A stretch of 17,277 nt of DNA from JBBRMY01 sp038230595 (GTDB lineage Bacteria; Bacteroidota; Ignavibacteria; Tepidaquicellales; Tepidaquicellaceae): assembly GCA_038230595.1 (NCBI GenBank), contig JBBRMY010000042.1, positions 1-17,277 of the forward strand, in the 5' to 3' direction. Both the position numbers and the translations under genes were made by a program. Shown here one piece after another: positions 6,366-13,504 of the stretch. Within the stretch, counting starts at the first letter, position 1; every line of letters begins with the position of its first letter. The notes below the pieces were generated by a model. It was not told the origin of the DNA and searched no databases. It saw only the letters and a program-made list of their open reading frames with translations.

Positions 6366-6402
6366 AAAACAGCCGGCTCCACTCCACGTAGCCGGCTGTT
6401 TT
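6366..6402. terminator. Strong bidirectional terminator
   Basis: A perfect 13-bp stem, AAAACAGCCGGCT (6366-6378) and AGCCGGCTGTTTT (6390-6402), with an 11-nt loop, followed on the plus strand by TTTATTTTTATT. It is placed to end the plus-strand RNA island just after unit 2. Read on the minus strand it stands 15 nt beyond the stop of the J-domain gene, so it probably serves both converging units. Confidence 0.85.
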
Positions 6403-6417
6403 TATTTTTATTAATCT

Positions 6418-7233
6418 TTATTTCTCCCACTCATCTTCTCCAATGGTATCTTCTTTATATACTTCATTATTAACCATAGAAAGATTCGGATTAAGCGATA
6501 CTCTAGTTATCTGATCTTTGTGTTCCCCGGAAAGCATAAAAACATATGAGCTTTTTGTATATTTCCCATTAAGTATGAACATTTGCCTGCACTGCGCTCC
6601 ATTAGCAAACTCCCTCCAGTCAGTTCCATAGTATATCTTTAAATAATAATTCCCATTAGGAAGATCGCTTATAACAAAGGAAGAGCCAAACTTTAGATAA
6701 ACATATCTGATACATAGATGAGTAGTACTGTCAATTAATTTAATAACCGCATCGGAAACAATTCCAGTACTAATCTGTAATTTATTTTCTGATCTGAATG
6801 AATAAGTAGGAGAGAATTTATAGCATTTCGGAACATCGCCGGTTTTCATTTCAATTTTCTTCCATATTTTTGAATTCCAATTATTTTCCTGATAAGGAGT
6901 TTGAATTTTTTTTGAGCTAGAATTGAAAGATCTGTTTATAAAATAAGCAGCAAAAATTATAATTAGCGCAGCAGCATAAATTATAAATTTCCTTGACTGT
7001 GTTTTTGATGCAGGGATTTGAGGCACAACAAAGTTTGTATCATAAAACTTTTTTCTGGAGGGGTCCGATAAAGTTTTATATGCTTCTGAGATCTCATTAA
7101 ATTTCCAGGAAGAGTTTGGGTCTTCAACGTTTTTATCGGGATGATATATTTGTGCTAATCTTCTATATGCTTTCTTTATCTCTTCATCTGTTGAGCCTGG
7201 TTTGATCTCAAGTATATCATAATAGTTTTTCAT
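6418..7233 (-). CDS. Membrane-anchored J-domain protein
   Basis: 271 residues. Residues 1-66 are a full J-domain (YYDILEIKPGSTDEEIKKAY; HPD motif at 31-33; FNEISEAYKTLSDPSRKKFYD), which would stimulate a DnaK-type chaperone. A single membrane segment follows at about 83-99. The C-terminal 170 residues have no glycine/phenylalanine region, zinc finger or DnaJ C-domain. They look beta-rich (KLQISTGIVSDAVIKLID; FGSSFVISDLPNGNYYLKIYYG) and are probably extracytoplasmic if the J-domain faces the cytosol. It is therefore a specialised type III J-protein that may recruit DnaK to the membrane. It is last in a tight series after the TPR and cupin genes with 11-nt gaps, and its transcript probably ends at the hairpin at 6366-6402. 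The role of the C-terminal part is unknown. Confidence 0.8.
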   Translation of the reverse strand: MKNYYDILEIKPGSTDEEIKKAYRRLAQIYHPDKNVEDPNSSWKFNEISEAYKTLSDPSRKKFYDTNFVVPQIPASKTQSRKFIIYAAALIIIFAAYFINRSFNSSSKKIQTPYQENNWNSKIWKKIEMKTGDVPKCYKFSPTYSFRSENKLQISTGIVSDAVIKLIDSTTHLCIRYVYLKFGSSFVISDLPNGNYYLKIYYGTDWREFANGAQCRQMFILNGKYTKSSYVFMLSGEHKDQITRVSLNPNLSMVNNEVYKEDTIGEDEWEK

Positions 7234-7244
7234 TGATAACTATA

Positions 7245-7619
7245 TTATATCTTCTCAACATCCCTTACTGTTCTTTCATTCTCTGTATCACCGGTATTCA
7301 AAGTCCCTGCAGGCTCGAACAGCATTAAATGAACTTCTTTTTCCACTACGGGCTTATGCTCAACTCCCTTGGGTACAATAAGAAATTCCCCTTCATTCAG
7401 TTCAATGATTCTGATTTCTGAATTGGCAGCGCGCAATTCCATCAATAACTTCCCTTTTATAATAAGGAACATCTCATCTTCATTTTCATGCTTATGCCAG
7501 ATGAATTCACCTTTCAGCTTAGCTATCTTCACATGCTGCCCATTTAATTCTCCAACCAGCTTCGGCTTATAATACTCCGAGATCATACTGAATTTTTCTG
7601 CGAGGTTTACTTTAATCAT
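7245..7619 (-). CDS. Cupin-domain protein
   Basis: 124 residues, a small single-domain cupin. Motif 1 is FIWHKHENEDEMFLIIKG with His42, His44 and Glu49 as probable metal ligands. Motif 2 is EGEFLIVPKGVEHKPV with His88. All four classic ligands are therefore present. Proteins of this size and pattern (mannose-6-phosphate isomerase-like cupins) are often annotated as small-molecule binding or isomerase/dioxygenase-like, and no substrate can be named. It lies 11 nt downstream of the TPR gene and 11 nt upstream of the J-domain gene, so it is probably co-transcribed with them. The start is ATG at 7617-7619. Confidence 0.8.
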   Translation of the reverse strand: MIKVNLAEKFSMISEYYKPKLVGELNGQHVKIAKLKGEFIWHKHENEDEMFLIIKGKLLMELRAANSEIRIIELNEGEFLIVPKGVEHKPVVEKEVHLMLFEPAGTLNTGDTENERTVRDVEKI

Positions 7620-7630
7620 AAATATGATAA

Positions 7631-8689
7631 TTAATTATTATATTGTCCGTTCCAAAACAAATGATTCTCGTCAAGCTTTAGCGGGTTCTGGACAAACCAT
7701 GCTACAAAGGTATCCCACTTATCCTTATTTGCTGCTTTCCATTCTTCGAAGTCATCGGACATTCCTTTTGAAAGTATCCATTTGTTATAAGTTTCTAAAT
7801 GTCCGGCATCTGAAACTTTTTTTTGATAATCGAAAAGCACATTTGGGTACCTAATGTATCTATCACCATCAAAATATAAATCAATAAATTTTGATCTTAT
7901 TCTGTTCAATGAATTCAGATGAATTCGTTTTTCTCCTATTACTGACAAAAGAACAAGCCCTTCATACATTGCGCCAAATGATACTTTTTCATCCAGTGAT
8001 TTATATAAGCTAATAGAATAGTTATTTGTATCCTTTATTGTAATTGCCTTATCATATGTATCAAATAAAAGTTTACTGATCGTCTCTGTTCTTTTAGTAT
8101 TCGGTTCAAGGTTTATGAAGATTTCACCGTATATAAGTCCCCAAACTTTCTGATCGGAATTGCAATACAATAGCGATGCCCGATAATAGTTTGAGGGATA
8201 AGAAGGCTCTACCTGAATTCCCTTTTCATATAGCTTTAGCGCTTCCAGATATTGCTTGTGAGCATTGAATACATTTGCTTTTTCGAGATATAATGATCCG
8301 GACTTCGGAAATTTTTTCAATCCATCATCATAAATCTTCATTGCTTTTTCAGTCTTACCAAGAATATCATATGAATTCCCAAGCATTGTATAAACCTGGT
8401 CGAATGAATCCTTACGATCAATGAGATCATCAAACTTGTCTGCTGCCTTCTCAAACATTCCTTCAGCATAATATGTATAACCTATTTCATACAAGTATAT
8501 AATATTGTCCGGATCAAGTTTCAGCGCTTCCTCATATTTTTTAATTCCTTCATTATATTTTTCATTATCAACAAGCTTTATACCTTCTCTATATTTTTGT
8601 TCTGCTTTTTCTTTTGCGGTTCGAGAGAAAGCAGATTGGGAAATAAAAATTAAGAGTAATATAAAAGATAATTTGAGGAAGTTAATCAT
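7631..8689 (-). CDS. Exported TPR-repeat protein
   Basis: 352 residues with a signal peptide (MINFLKLSFILLLIFISQSAFS, cleavage near residue 22). At least four tetratricopeptide repeats span about 28-163: AEQKYREGIKLVDNEKYNEG, IIYLYEIGYTYYAEGMFEKA, QVYTMLGNSYDILGKTEKAM and SLYLEKANVFNAHKQYLEAL, each followed by the Pro-containing end of the unit. The C-terminal half (about 170-352) is less regular, mostly helical, with aromatic-rich ends such as KWDTFVAWFVQNPLKL. It is likely a periplasmic protein-protein interaction scaffold. First gene of the probable TPR-cupin-J-domain operon. No partner is known. Confidence 0.8.
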   Translation of the reverse strand: MINFLKLSFILLLIFISQSAFSRTAKEKAEQKYREGIKLVDNEKYNEGIKKYEEALKLDPDNIIYLYEIGYTYYAEGMFEKAADKFDDLIDRKDSFDQVYTMLGNSYDILGKTEKAMKIYDDGLKKFPKSGSLYLEKANVFNAHKQYLEALKLYEKGIQVEPSYPSNYYRASLLYCNSDQKVWGLIYGEIFINLEPNTKRTETISKLLFDTYDKAITIKDTNNYSISLYKSLDEKVSFGAMYEGLVLLSVIGEKRIHLNSLNRIRSKFIDLYFDGDRYIRYPNVLFDYQKKVSDAGHLETYNKWILSKGMSDDFEEWKAANKDKWDTFVAWFVQNPLKLDENHLFWNGQYNN

Positions 8690-8833
8690 ATTTTTAATTT
8701 TTAAAATTGAATGAAAAATTGGGTGGAATCGAATATCAAGAAATAAGTATGAGATCTTGTGTAAGTAGCTGAAAAATATAGAGAGAATTGAAGAAATGCA
8801 ATAGGATAAATGTATGCGATATTCTTTCAGATG

Positions 8834-8857
8834 GCCGTTGGTGAAAACACCAACGGC
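8834..8857. repeat. Perfect 10-bp hairpin
   Basis: GCCGTTGGTG, AAAA loop, CACCAACGGC. No T-run follows on either strand, so it is more likely one of the dispersed intergenic palindromes of this genome than a simple terminator. It stands about 200 bp beyond the end of the helicase gene. Confidence 0.6.
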
Positions 8858-8893
8858 GGAGAGGGTTAGGAGGCTAGACTATAAGAAATTTAA

Positions 8894-9022
8894 AAGTAAG
8901 AGTTTCAAGTTCGGGATTCCTGCTTTCGCAGAAATGACAATGATGGTTATAAAAGTTGGTGACCAAGTTGGTGGCAAGTAGGAGTTTCAAGTTCAGAATT
9001 CCTGCTTTCGCAGGAATGACAA
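8894..9022. repeat. Two 47-bp direct repeats carrying an ATTCCTGC hairpin
   Basis: Bases 8894-8940 and 8976-9022 match in 43 of 47 positions, starting at AAGTA and ending at ATGACAA, 35 bp apart. Each contains ATTCCTGC-TTTC-GCAGGAAT; the second copy is a perfect 8-bp stem (8998-9017) and the first has one mismatch. Palindromes of this kind occur dispersed in many genomes. Two copies do not make a CRISPR array. Confidence 0.65.
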
Positions 9023-9060
9023 AGAGATTTGGTGATAAAGCTGATAGAAACATTTATTCT

Positions 9061-10899
9061 TTAATCTAATCCGAGTTTCAAAACACGGGAGCGGATAGCT
9101 CCGCTGGTTCTTTGAAAGTGCTTTGCAAGTTGTGGCAGACTTTTACCATCATTGTATAAGACTATCAGTTCGTTATCAAGTTTTTTAGTCCATGGAAGGT
9201 ATGCAGACTTCGATCTTTCTTTTATTTTATTAAAATTGCTATTACCAGAGGAATTATTTTCTTTATTCTTAACTTTGTAATTCTCTTCAGAATTTTTTTT
9301 ATAAGAAGGAACTCTCTTTGGTGTATATATACTCTGATCTATTACCGGTTCATAAGTAAAAGGCTTATCATGTTTTTTCTTTTTTTCTTTCTCCGGTTCC
9401 AGAACTATAATGTTCAGACTGGAAGGATGATCTTCGGGCATAAGTTCTTTTGGGAAATAAATTATATTCTTAGTTCTTGTCAGAGCTACATACAATAAGT
9501 TTACTTCCTGATTCAGCTTATCAGAATTCAGTTCATCTATCTTTTTATTTTCCTTAAGCTTCAGGATCTCATCCAGAGTTATAAAGTCATTTACCAGATG
9601 AACGGAATCATATTCCATTCCCTTACATTTATGCACTGTTGAGAAGATAAGTTCAGCTTTTTCTCTATCTTCAACATGCATAGATTTAATCAAGCTGATG
9701 ATCGCAGGTATTTTCTTTCCGTATTCTTTAACTATCTCAACCATCATTCCAAGCTGTCTTTCACCGGTCTTCCTTACATAGTCTTCAAGCTCTTTCATGT
9801 CCTTCATAGACTTAATAAGAACATCTTTGATGGATTTCCTTTTATTATTGTAAAGACTTAGTATATCATATAATGATGTACCATCATCTGCATAAGTATA
9901 AGAATTTATATTCCCTTCAAAATATATTTTTTTTAAAGGCTTTTTGGATGTAACTAATTCAATAGCCTTTAAAAGCAATCCGAGATTTGTTCTTGCAAGA
10001 ACAGCTTTTACTTTAATATCTTTACCGGAGCCAACACCTTTTATTATTGCAGGTTCGTGAGCGTTAATATGTTTTTTCCTGCCAGTAATTTCCATTGCAA
10101 GATCAGCAATGTCCTGCCTGAACCGAAAGCTGTGAGTAAGATCATATGTTTTGAAATCTACTTTTTCAAGAGAATTGACAGCATAACGCCATCCATATAT
10201 CTGCTGATGTGTATCCCCTACTATAATTCTCACTGCGGTTTGCTTCAGAAATATATCGAGCATTGCTGCTGAAGCATCCTGACCTTCATCAAAAAGTATA
10301 AGGTCATAATTCAGTTTAGGTTCTGAAAGCTGGAATTTTTTGAGGTAAAAATCATGAGTTATTTCGATCTCTGCATTATTCATCTTTGCAAGCCAGGTTC
10401 TGGTGCGGCTTTCTATAAAGCTATAGAATTTAGAAACGAATTCACGAGCCTTGCTTTCGGTAACAACATCAAGATAATTCAGCTCCTGAACTTTCTGCTT
10501 ATCGCTGTTGCAGAAATAATCTGCAAACCTGCTTATATGATTTGCCAAAATATATTCAGCGTATTTACTTCCGCCTGAATTTATACTTAGAATTTCAGCG
10601 ATTTCATTTGGCTTATAACCATTTGCAGAGACTTTGTACTTAGAGCCGGGGATAATATAACTGTAAGCAAGTGAGTGAGCAGTTTCAACTTTGACATTGT
10701 TCAGTCCATTAACTGCGAACCTTTTGATTGCTTCGAGCTTTACTGACTTATTAAATGCTATGTAAAGAATTCGTTTATCTCTTGATTGAGCTTTGGCATA
10801 TTCAATTATTGTTGTAGTCTTGCCGGAGCCTGCAACAGCATTGATCTTTATATCTCCGGAGGAGTTAATGATATCAATTTGTTCCTGTGTTAAGATCAA
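9061..10899 (-). CDS. SF1A UvrD/FBH1-like DNA helicase with C-terminal SANT/HTH-like domain
   Basis: 612 residues with all helicase motifs: Q-motif region LTQEQIDII (3-11), Walker A AGSGKTTT (23-30), DEGQD (204-208, Walker B), VGDTHQQIYGWR (227-238, motif III), SFRFRQDIADLA (257-268, motif IV), STVHKCKGMEYD (420-431, motif V), NLLYVALTRTK (467-477, motif VI). Compact size and DEGQD with GDTHQQIYGWR resemble bacterial relatives of eukaryotic F-box helicase FBH1, an anti-recombinase that strips RecA-type filaments. That role is inferred. After a lysine/asparagine-rich linker (about 503-565) comes a DNA-binding-like module, LPWTKKLDNELIVLYNDG then LPQLAKHFQRTSGAIRSRVLKLG (568-610). No ATG fits. 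TTG at 10897-10899 gives the expected N-terminus, and the frame closes at 10933-10935. Confidence 0.88.
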   Translation of the reverse strand: MILTQEQIDIINSSGDIKINAVAGSGKTTTIIEYAKAQSRDKRILYIAFNKSVKLEAIKRFAVNGLNNVKVETAHSLAYSYIIPGSKYKVSANGYKPNEIAEILSINSGGSKYAEYILANHISRFADYFCNSDKQKVQELNYLDVVTESKAREFVSKFYSFIESRTRTWLAKMNNAEIEITHDFYLKKFQLSEPKLNYDLILFDEGQDASAAMLDIFLKQTAVRIIVGDTHQQIYGWRYAVNSLEKVDFKTYDLTHSFRFRQDIADLAMEITGRKKHINAHEPAIIKGVGSGKDIKVKAVLARTNLGLLLKAIELVTSKKPLKKIYFEGNINSYTYADDGTSLYDILSLYNNKRKSIKDVLIKSMKDMKELEDYVRKTGERQLGMMVEIVKEYGKKIPAIISLIKSMHVEDREKAELIFSTVHKCKGMEYDSVHLVNDFITLDEILKLKENKKIDELNSDKLNQEVNLLYVALTRTKNIIYFPKELMPEDHPSSLNIIVLEPEKEKKKKHDKPFTYEPVIDQSIYTPKRVPSYKKNSEENYKVKNKENNSSGNSNFNKIKERSKSAYLPWTKKLDNELIVLYNDGKSLPQLAKHFQRTSGAIRSRVLKLGLD

Positions 10900-11025
10900 A
10901 TGTTTTGTAGGATTTTTTGTGAGGTATCTTATTTAAAATAGATGAAAGTGGGGTAAAAATATATTCAACAATAATGTAATGAGAGATTTATTAGTAAGCA
11001 AGCAAAGCCATACAATAAAATGTAA

Positions 11026-11066
11026 ATTTTTAAAAGCGACCTGACAGGGAAAATAACCTGTCAGGT
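11026..11066. repeat. GACCTGACAGG hairpin repeat, copy 1
   Basis: The unit TTTAAAAGCGACCTGACAGG then GAAAATAACCTGTCAGGT. The 10-bp stem ACCTGACAGG (11039-11048) pairs with CCTGTCAGGT (11057-11066). The same unit, same orientation, lies at 12173-12210 on the other side of the alpha/beta hydrolase gene. Confidence 0.65.
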
Positions 11067-11113
11067 AATTAAAAATGCGAAGGAGCATCGATACCAGAAA
11101 CAGAAAACTTAAA

Positions 11114-12064
11114 CTACTTTTTTTCTAAGTTATTTAAAAAATCAATAACAGCCTGATTACTTTCCTTTGGTTTATCATGCATAGTTAAGTGAGCAGAGCC
11201 TTTGATCATTTTAAACTTGGCGCCGGTTACAAGACTTGTAAAATACTTTACAGTAGAAGGGCGGGCTTCATCAAACTCTCCGCACATAAATAATACAGGG
11301 ATCTTTATTTCTCCAAGCCTGTTAGTGATGTCATAATTCTTCAATGTTCCTGTAATTGTGAATTCACTAGGACCTGACATATACATATAAATATTTTCTG
11401 CCATTTGTTCATGACCAATCTCCATTTCGGCAGACCATGGTAATTTTCTTGCAAGAAAATGCTCATAGTAGATCTGAATTGCCTGCTGATATTCAGGATC
11501 ATCATAAGTCTTATTTTTTTCGTTGTTTCGAATTGCAGTCTGAACAGAATCCGGTAGAGATGCGATCAATATATCAGCATCTATTTCCCAGAGCGGAGTG
11601 CTTATTGAGGGGCTGCTTAATATTAATGCTTTAACACCTGCGGGGTATTTTAAATAGTATTCGGTTCCAAGTATAGCTCCCCAAGAATGGCCCAATAAAT
11701 AAAATTCATTTAATCCTAATTGATCTACTAGTTGCTTTAACTCTTCTACATAATGATCTACTGTCATTAATGTAGTATCAGTAATCCTGTCAGATCTACC
11801 GCAGCCTAACCGATCATAAGTGATTATCTGCCTTTTGCTACCCAAGTCATCAATAGGCTTAAAATAGTAACTCGGAATTCCCGGACCCCCGTGAAGAAGA
11901 ATCAGTGGTATACTTTTACCGGTACCTGTAACCTTGTACCATACATTTCCACCTTCCACTTTTATAAAACCTTCGCCAACAGGTAACAGACTGCTTTGAC
12001 TAAAGGAAGAATTGATTGCGATAAGGATGATTATAATAGTGTAGAAAGAAATTTTTCTGATCAT
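11114..12064 (-). CDS. Exported alpha/beta hydrolase, prolyl aminopeptidase (S33)-like
   Basis: 316 residues with a signal peptide (MIRKISFYTIIIILIAINSS, cleavage near FSQ at 21-23). The mature part is a complete alpha/beta hydrolase: oxyanion segment LLHGGPGIPS (57-65), YDRLGCGRSD (83-92), nucleophile elbow GHSWG with Ser127, acid Asp265 in CGEFDEARP, base His292 in GSAHLTMHD. HGGPG with DRLGCGRSD and GHSWG is the pattern of proline iminopeptidases and tricorn-interacting-factor F1-type S33 peptidases, which release N-terminal residues, often proline, from peptides. The exact substrate is uncertain, since related epoxide or ester hydrolases share the fold. Export suggests peptide scavenging outside the cytoplasm. 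It stands alone between two copies of a hairpin repeat. Confidence 0.85.
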   Translation of the reverse strand: MIRKISFYTIIIILIAINSSFSQSSLLPVGEGFIKVEGGNVWYKVTGTGKSIPLILLHGGPGIPSYYFKPIDDLGSKRQIITYDRLGCGRSDRITDTTLMTVDHYVEELKQLVDQLGLNEFYLLGHSWGAILGTEYYLKYPAGVKALILSSPSISTPLWEIDADILIASLPDSVQTAIRNNEKNKTYDDPEYQQAIQIYYEHFLARKLPWSAEMEIGHEQMAENIYMYMSGPSEFTITGTLKNYDITNRLGEIKIPVLFMCGEFDEARPSTVKYFTSLVTGAKFKMIKGSAHLTMHDKPKESNQAVIDFLNNLEKK

Positions 12065-12135
12065 TTTGTATTTTTAAAAGCTTATCAAAAAAATATGTAA
12101 TTTAATTTTGCAAGATGCGCATTGTTATTATCTGG

Positions 12136-12156
12136 GAGACGCCAGCATGGCGTCTC
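12136..12156. repeat. GAGACGCCA hairpin
   Basis: GAGACGCCA, GCA loop, TGGCGTCTC, a perfect 9-bp stem followed by TACG. No T-run. It is a dispersed-type intergenic palindrome upstream of the alpha/beta hydrolase gene. Confidence 0.55.
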
Positions 12157-12172
12157 TACGATTCAAATAATA

Positions 12173-12210
12173 TTTAAAAGCGACCTGACAGGGAAAAGAA
12201 CCTGTCAGGT
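12173..12210. repeat. GACCTGACAGG hairpin repeat, copy 2
   Basis: Stem ACCTGACAGG (12183-12192) and CCTGTCAGGT (12201-12210), preceded by TTTAAAAGCG as in copy 1 at 11026-11066, differing by one base in the loop. It lies just beyond the stop of the M24 gene and could contribute to transcript ending, but lacks a T-run. Confidence 0.65.
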
Positions 12211-12234
12211 CAGAATTGTCCGGAGAAAATTGAT

Positions 12235-12909
12235 TTAAGATAAAAGTTGTTCAAAGAATCCGCCGATCTGAAGTTTGTGATCAACAAGATGAATTTCATA
12301 TATCCAGTAACGCTCGTTTCCGTTCTTATCTTTTTCGATCATTAGATTATTATTTTGTGGATGAATATAATTTCTGGTTTCTTCGCCTTGAATTCTTTCA
12401 TGTGGGAAATTTCCTATCAGATGCCCGCAATGAATATTTCCATATTCCCATCCATAGTCTCTGACCATTTCTTTAGTATAATTATAGAAATCAGCTCCGG
12501 TTAAATTATTCTTATGCTCATCATAATACTTTTTACCTTCCCACCAGGCGAGTTCAACATCATTTTTTAACTTAAGCTTTTTTGGATCACTCCCTATCAC
12601 ATAAGTTTTACCGATATCTGCTTCCCAATCTTCGAAGACAGGACCAAAATCAAAAAACAGAATATCATCTTTCTGAATTATAAGATCCGGTGGATTTTCC
12701 TTATAGGGCAGCAATGTATTTTTTCCGGCTCTGACAATTCGCTTATGCCAGTACTTTTCTATATTAAACATATCAGAAGCCAGTTTAAATACCTCTGCAT
12801 TTAAATCGTGCTCTGATTTACCTTCAGCTATCAGTCCTTTATCCTGAATTGCCTGAAATAATTTTTCGGCATGTTCTTCAGCTTCAACAAGTTTTTCCCT
12901 GCTATCCAT
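12235..12909 (-). CDS. M24 family metallopeptidase (Xaa-Pro aminopeptidase-like)
   Basis: About 224 residues, a stand-alone pita-bread domain without the N-terminal domain of full aminopeptidase P. Counting from a TTG start at 12936, all five dimetal ligands are visible: Asp96 (FFDFGPV), Asp107 (WEADIGKTYV), His172 (CGHLIGNFPHE), Glu214 (IYEIHLVD), Glu229 (FFEQLL). The YWHKRIVRAGKNTLLPY segment (62-78) is typical of a small M24 subgroup. The likely reaction is removal of N-terminal residues, possibly Xaa-Pro. A creatinase-type non-peptidase role is also possible. I prefer the ATG at 12907-12909, which leaves a 10-nt gap after the preceding gene; TTG at 12934-12936 would overlap it by 17 nt. 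Last gene of the 12235-16139 series. Confidence 0.83.
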   Translation of the reverse strand: MDSREKLVEAEEHAEKLFQAIQDKGLIAEGKSEHDLNAEVFKLASDMFNIEKYWHKRIVRAGKNTLLPYKENPPDLIIQKDDILFFDFGPVFEDWEADIGKTYVIGSDPKKLKLKNDVELAWWEGKKYYDEHKNNLTGADFYNYTKEMVRDYGWEYGNIHCGHLIGNFPHERIQGEETRNYIHPQNNNLMIEKDKNGNERYWIYEIHLVDHKLQIGGFFEQLLS

Positions 12910-12919
12910 CAATATAGCT

Positions 12920-13504
12920 TCATAGTTTACTTTCAATTAGTGACTTTAATTCCTCCGGCTTACGAAAATAACCTGTCAGCCAATCAGCTGCGATCCTGAT
13001 CACCTGTTTATTTTTTAAATGAATTATAACCATATCCAAACGAGGTCTTCCGCTCCGATAAATGTCGAGATGTTCAATTTCTTTTTTATTCACTGCTCTG
13101 AAGCCTTCATTAGTGTCGTTTGAAATTAAATATTCCGGAGTTATCCAGAGACCGAACCGCTTTTCACCGCTTGCAATATCCTTTTGAAGCTCTTTGGAAC
13201 GATTAAAATATTTTGCGCTTAAAAGAAACATAACAAGCATGAATGCAAAAATAATAAAAGTTATTATAACTCCTTCATTCCTGAATTTTCCCTCTTTAGT
13301 AAGTTCCTGCACTAGAGTAAAAATGAAAAATGTTGCTGTGATCAAGGTTAAGAAAGAAGTTATATAATAAGGAATTTTTGCCAAGTTCTTTAAATTATAA
13401 ACATCCTGAATAAAGAATACTTCGCCGCTTTTATCAGGATCAAATTCTTTTCCTGTAAGATAACGGAGATCGGAAGGAAGCTCATTATTTTTTTTTATAA
13501 TCAT
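12920..13504 (-). CDS. Two-TM membrane protein with possible PH-like cytoplasmic domain
   Basis: 194 residues, no named family that I can recognise with confidence. There are two membrane segments, about 45-66 (PYYITSFLTLITATFFIFTL) and 78-98 (GVIITFIIFAFMLVMFLLSA), separated by a short charged loop. The C-terminal half (about 115-194) is beta-strand rich: FGLWITPEYLISND, then KKEIEHLDIYRSGRPRLDMV, IIHLKNKQVIRIAA, and a final helix PEELKSLIESKL. This strand order resembles bacterial pleckstrin-homology-like domains of YdbT/YvbH type, which is inference. Its ATG overlaps the stop of the Cdd1-like gene by one base (TGATG), so the two are probably translationally coupled. Confidence 0.6.
   Translation of the reverse strand: MIIKKNNELPSDLRYLTGKEFDPDKSGEVFFIQDVYNLKNLAKIPYYITSFLTLITATFFIFTLVQELTKEGKFRNEGVIITFIIFAFMLVMFLLSAKYFNRSKELQKDIASGEKRFGLWITPEYLISNDTNEGFRAVNKKEIEHLDIYRSGRPRLDMVIIHLKNKQVIRIAADWLTGYFRKPEELKSLIESKL

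Larger units (their letters stand above)
8690..9060. other. Gene-free region with hairpin and direct repeats
   Basis: A 371-bp spacer between the TPR and helicase genes. No convincing open reading frame is seen on either strand. It contains a perfect 10-bp hairpin (8834-8857) and two 47-bp direct repeats (8894-8940 and 8976-9022), described separately. The part nearest 8690 should contain the TPR promoter, but I see no clear consensus match. Confidence 0.6.

Noticed and set aside
5850..6402. tmRNA (ssrA)
   Set aside because: Both units have a full D stem and an anticodon arm, there is no tag reading frame or pseudoknot series, and the tRNA halves are only 131 and 175 nt apart end to end.
5845..6402. 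Retron or other reverse-transcriptase-linked ncRNA
   Set aside because: Structured RNA is present but no reverse transcriptase gene is encoded in the window, and the tRNA geometry explains the stems better.
6086..6430. A 114-codon minus-strand open frame across the tRNA-like units
   Set aside because: It runs antisense through two tRNA-like repeats and a terminator hairpin. Its sequence (GVEPAVLY, GEGVEPSKSG) is the familiar spurious translation of antisense tRNA 3' ends, and it has no protein-family features.
8894..9022. CRISPR array
   Set aside because: Only two repeats with several differences between them, a palindromic core of a dispersed type, and no cas genes in the window.
9061..10899. 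Helicase as part of a defence system (for example Gabija or Zorya-like)
   Set aside because: No partner nuclease, OLD-family ATPase or other defence gene is adjacent, and the neighbours are unrelated metabolic genes.
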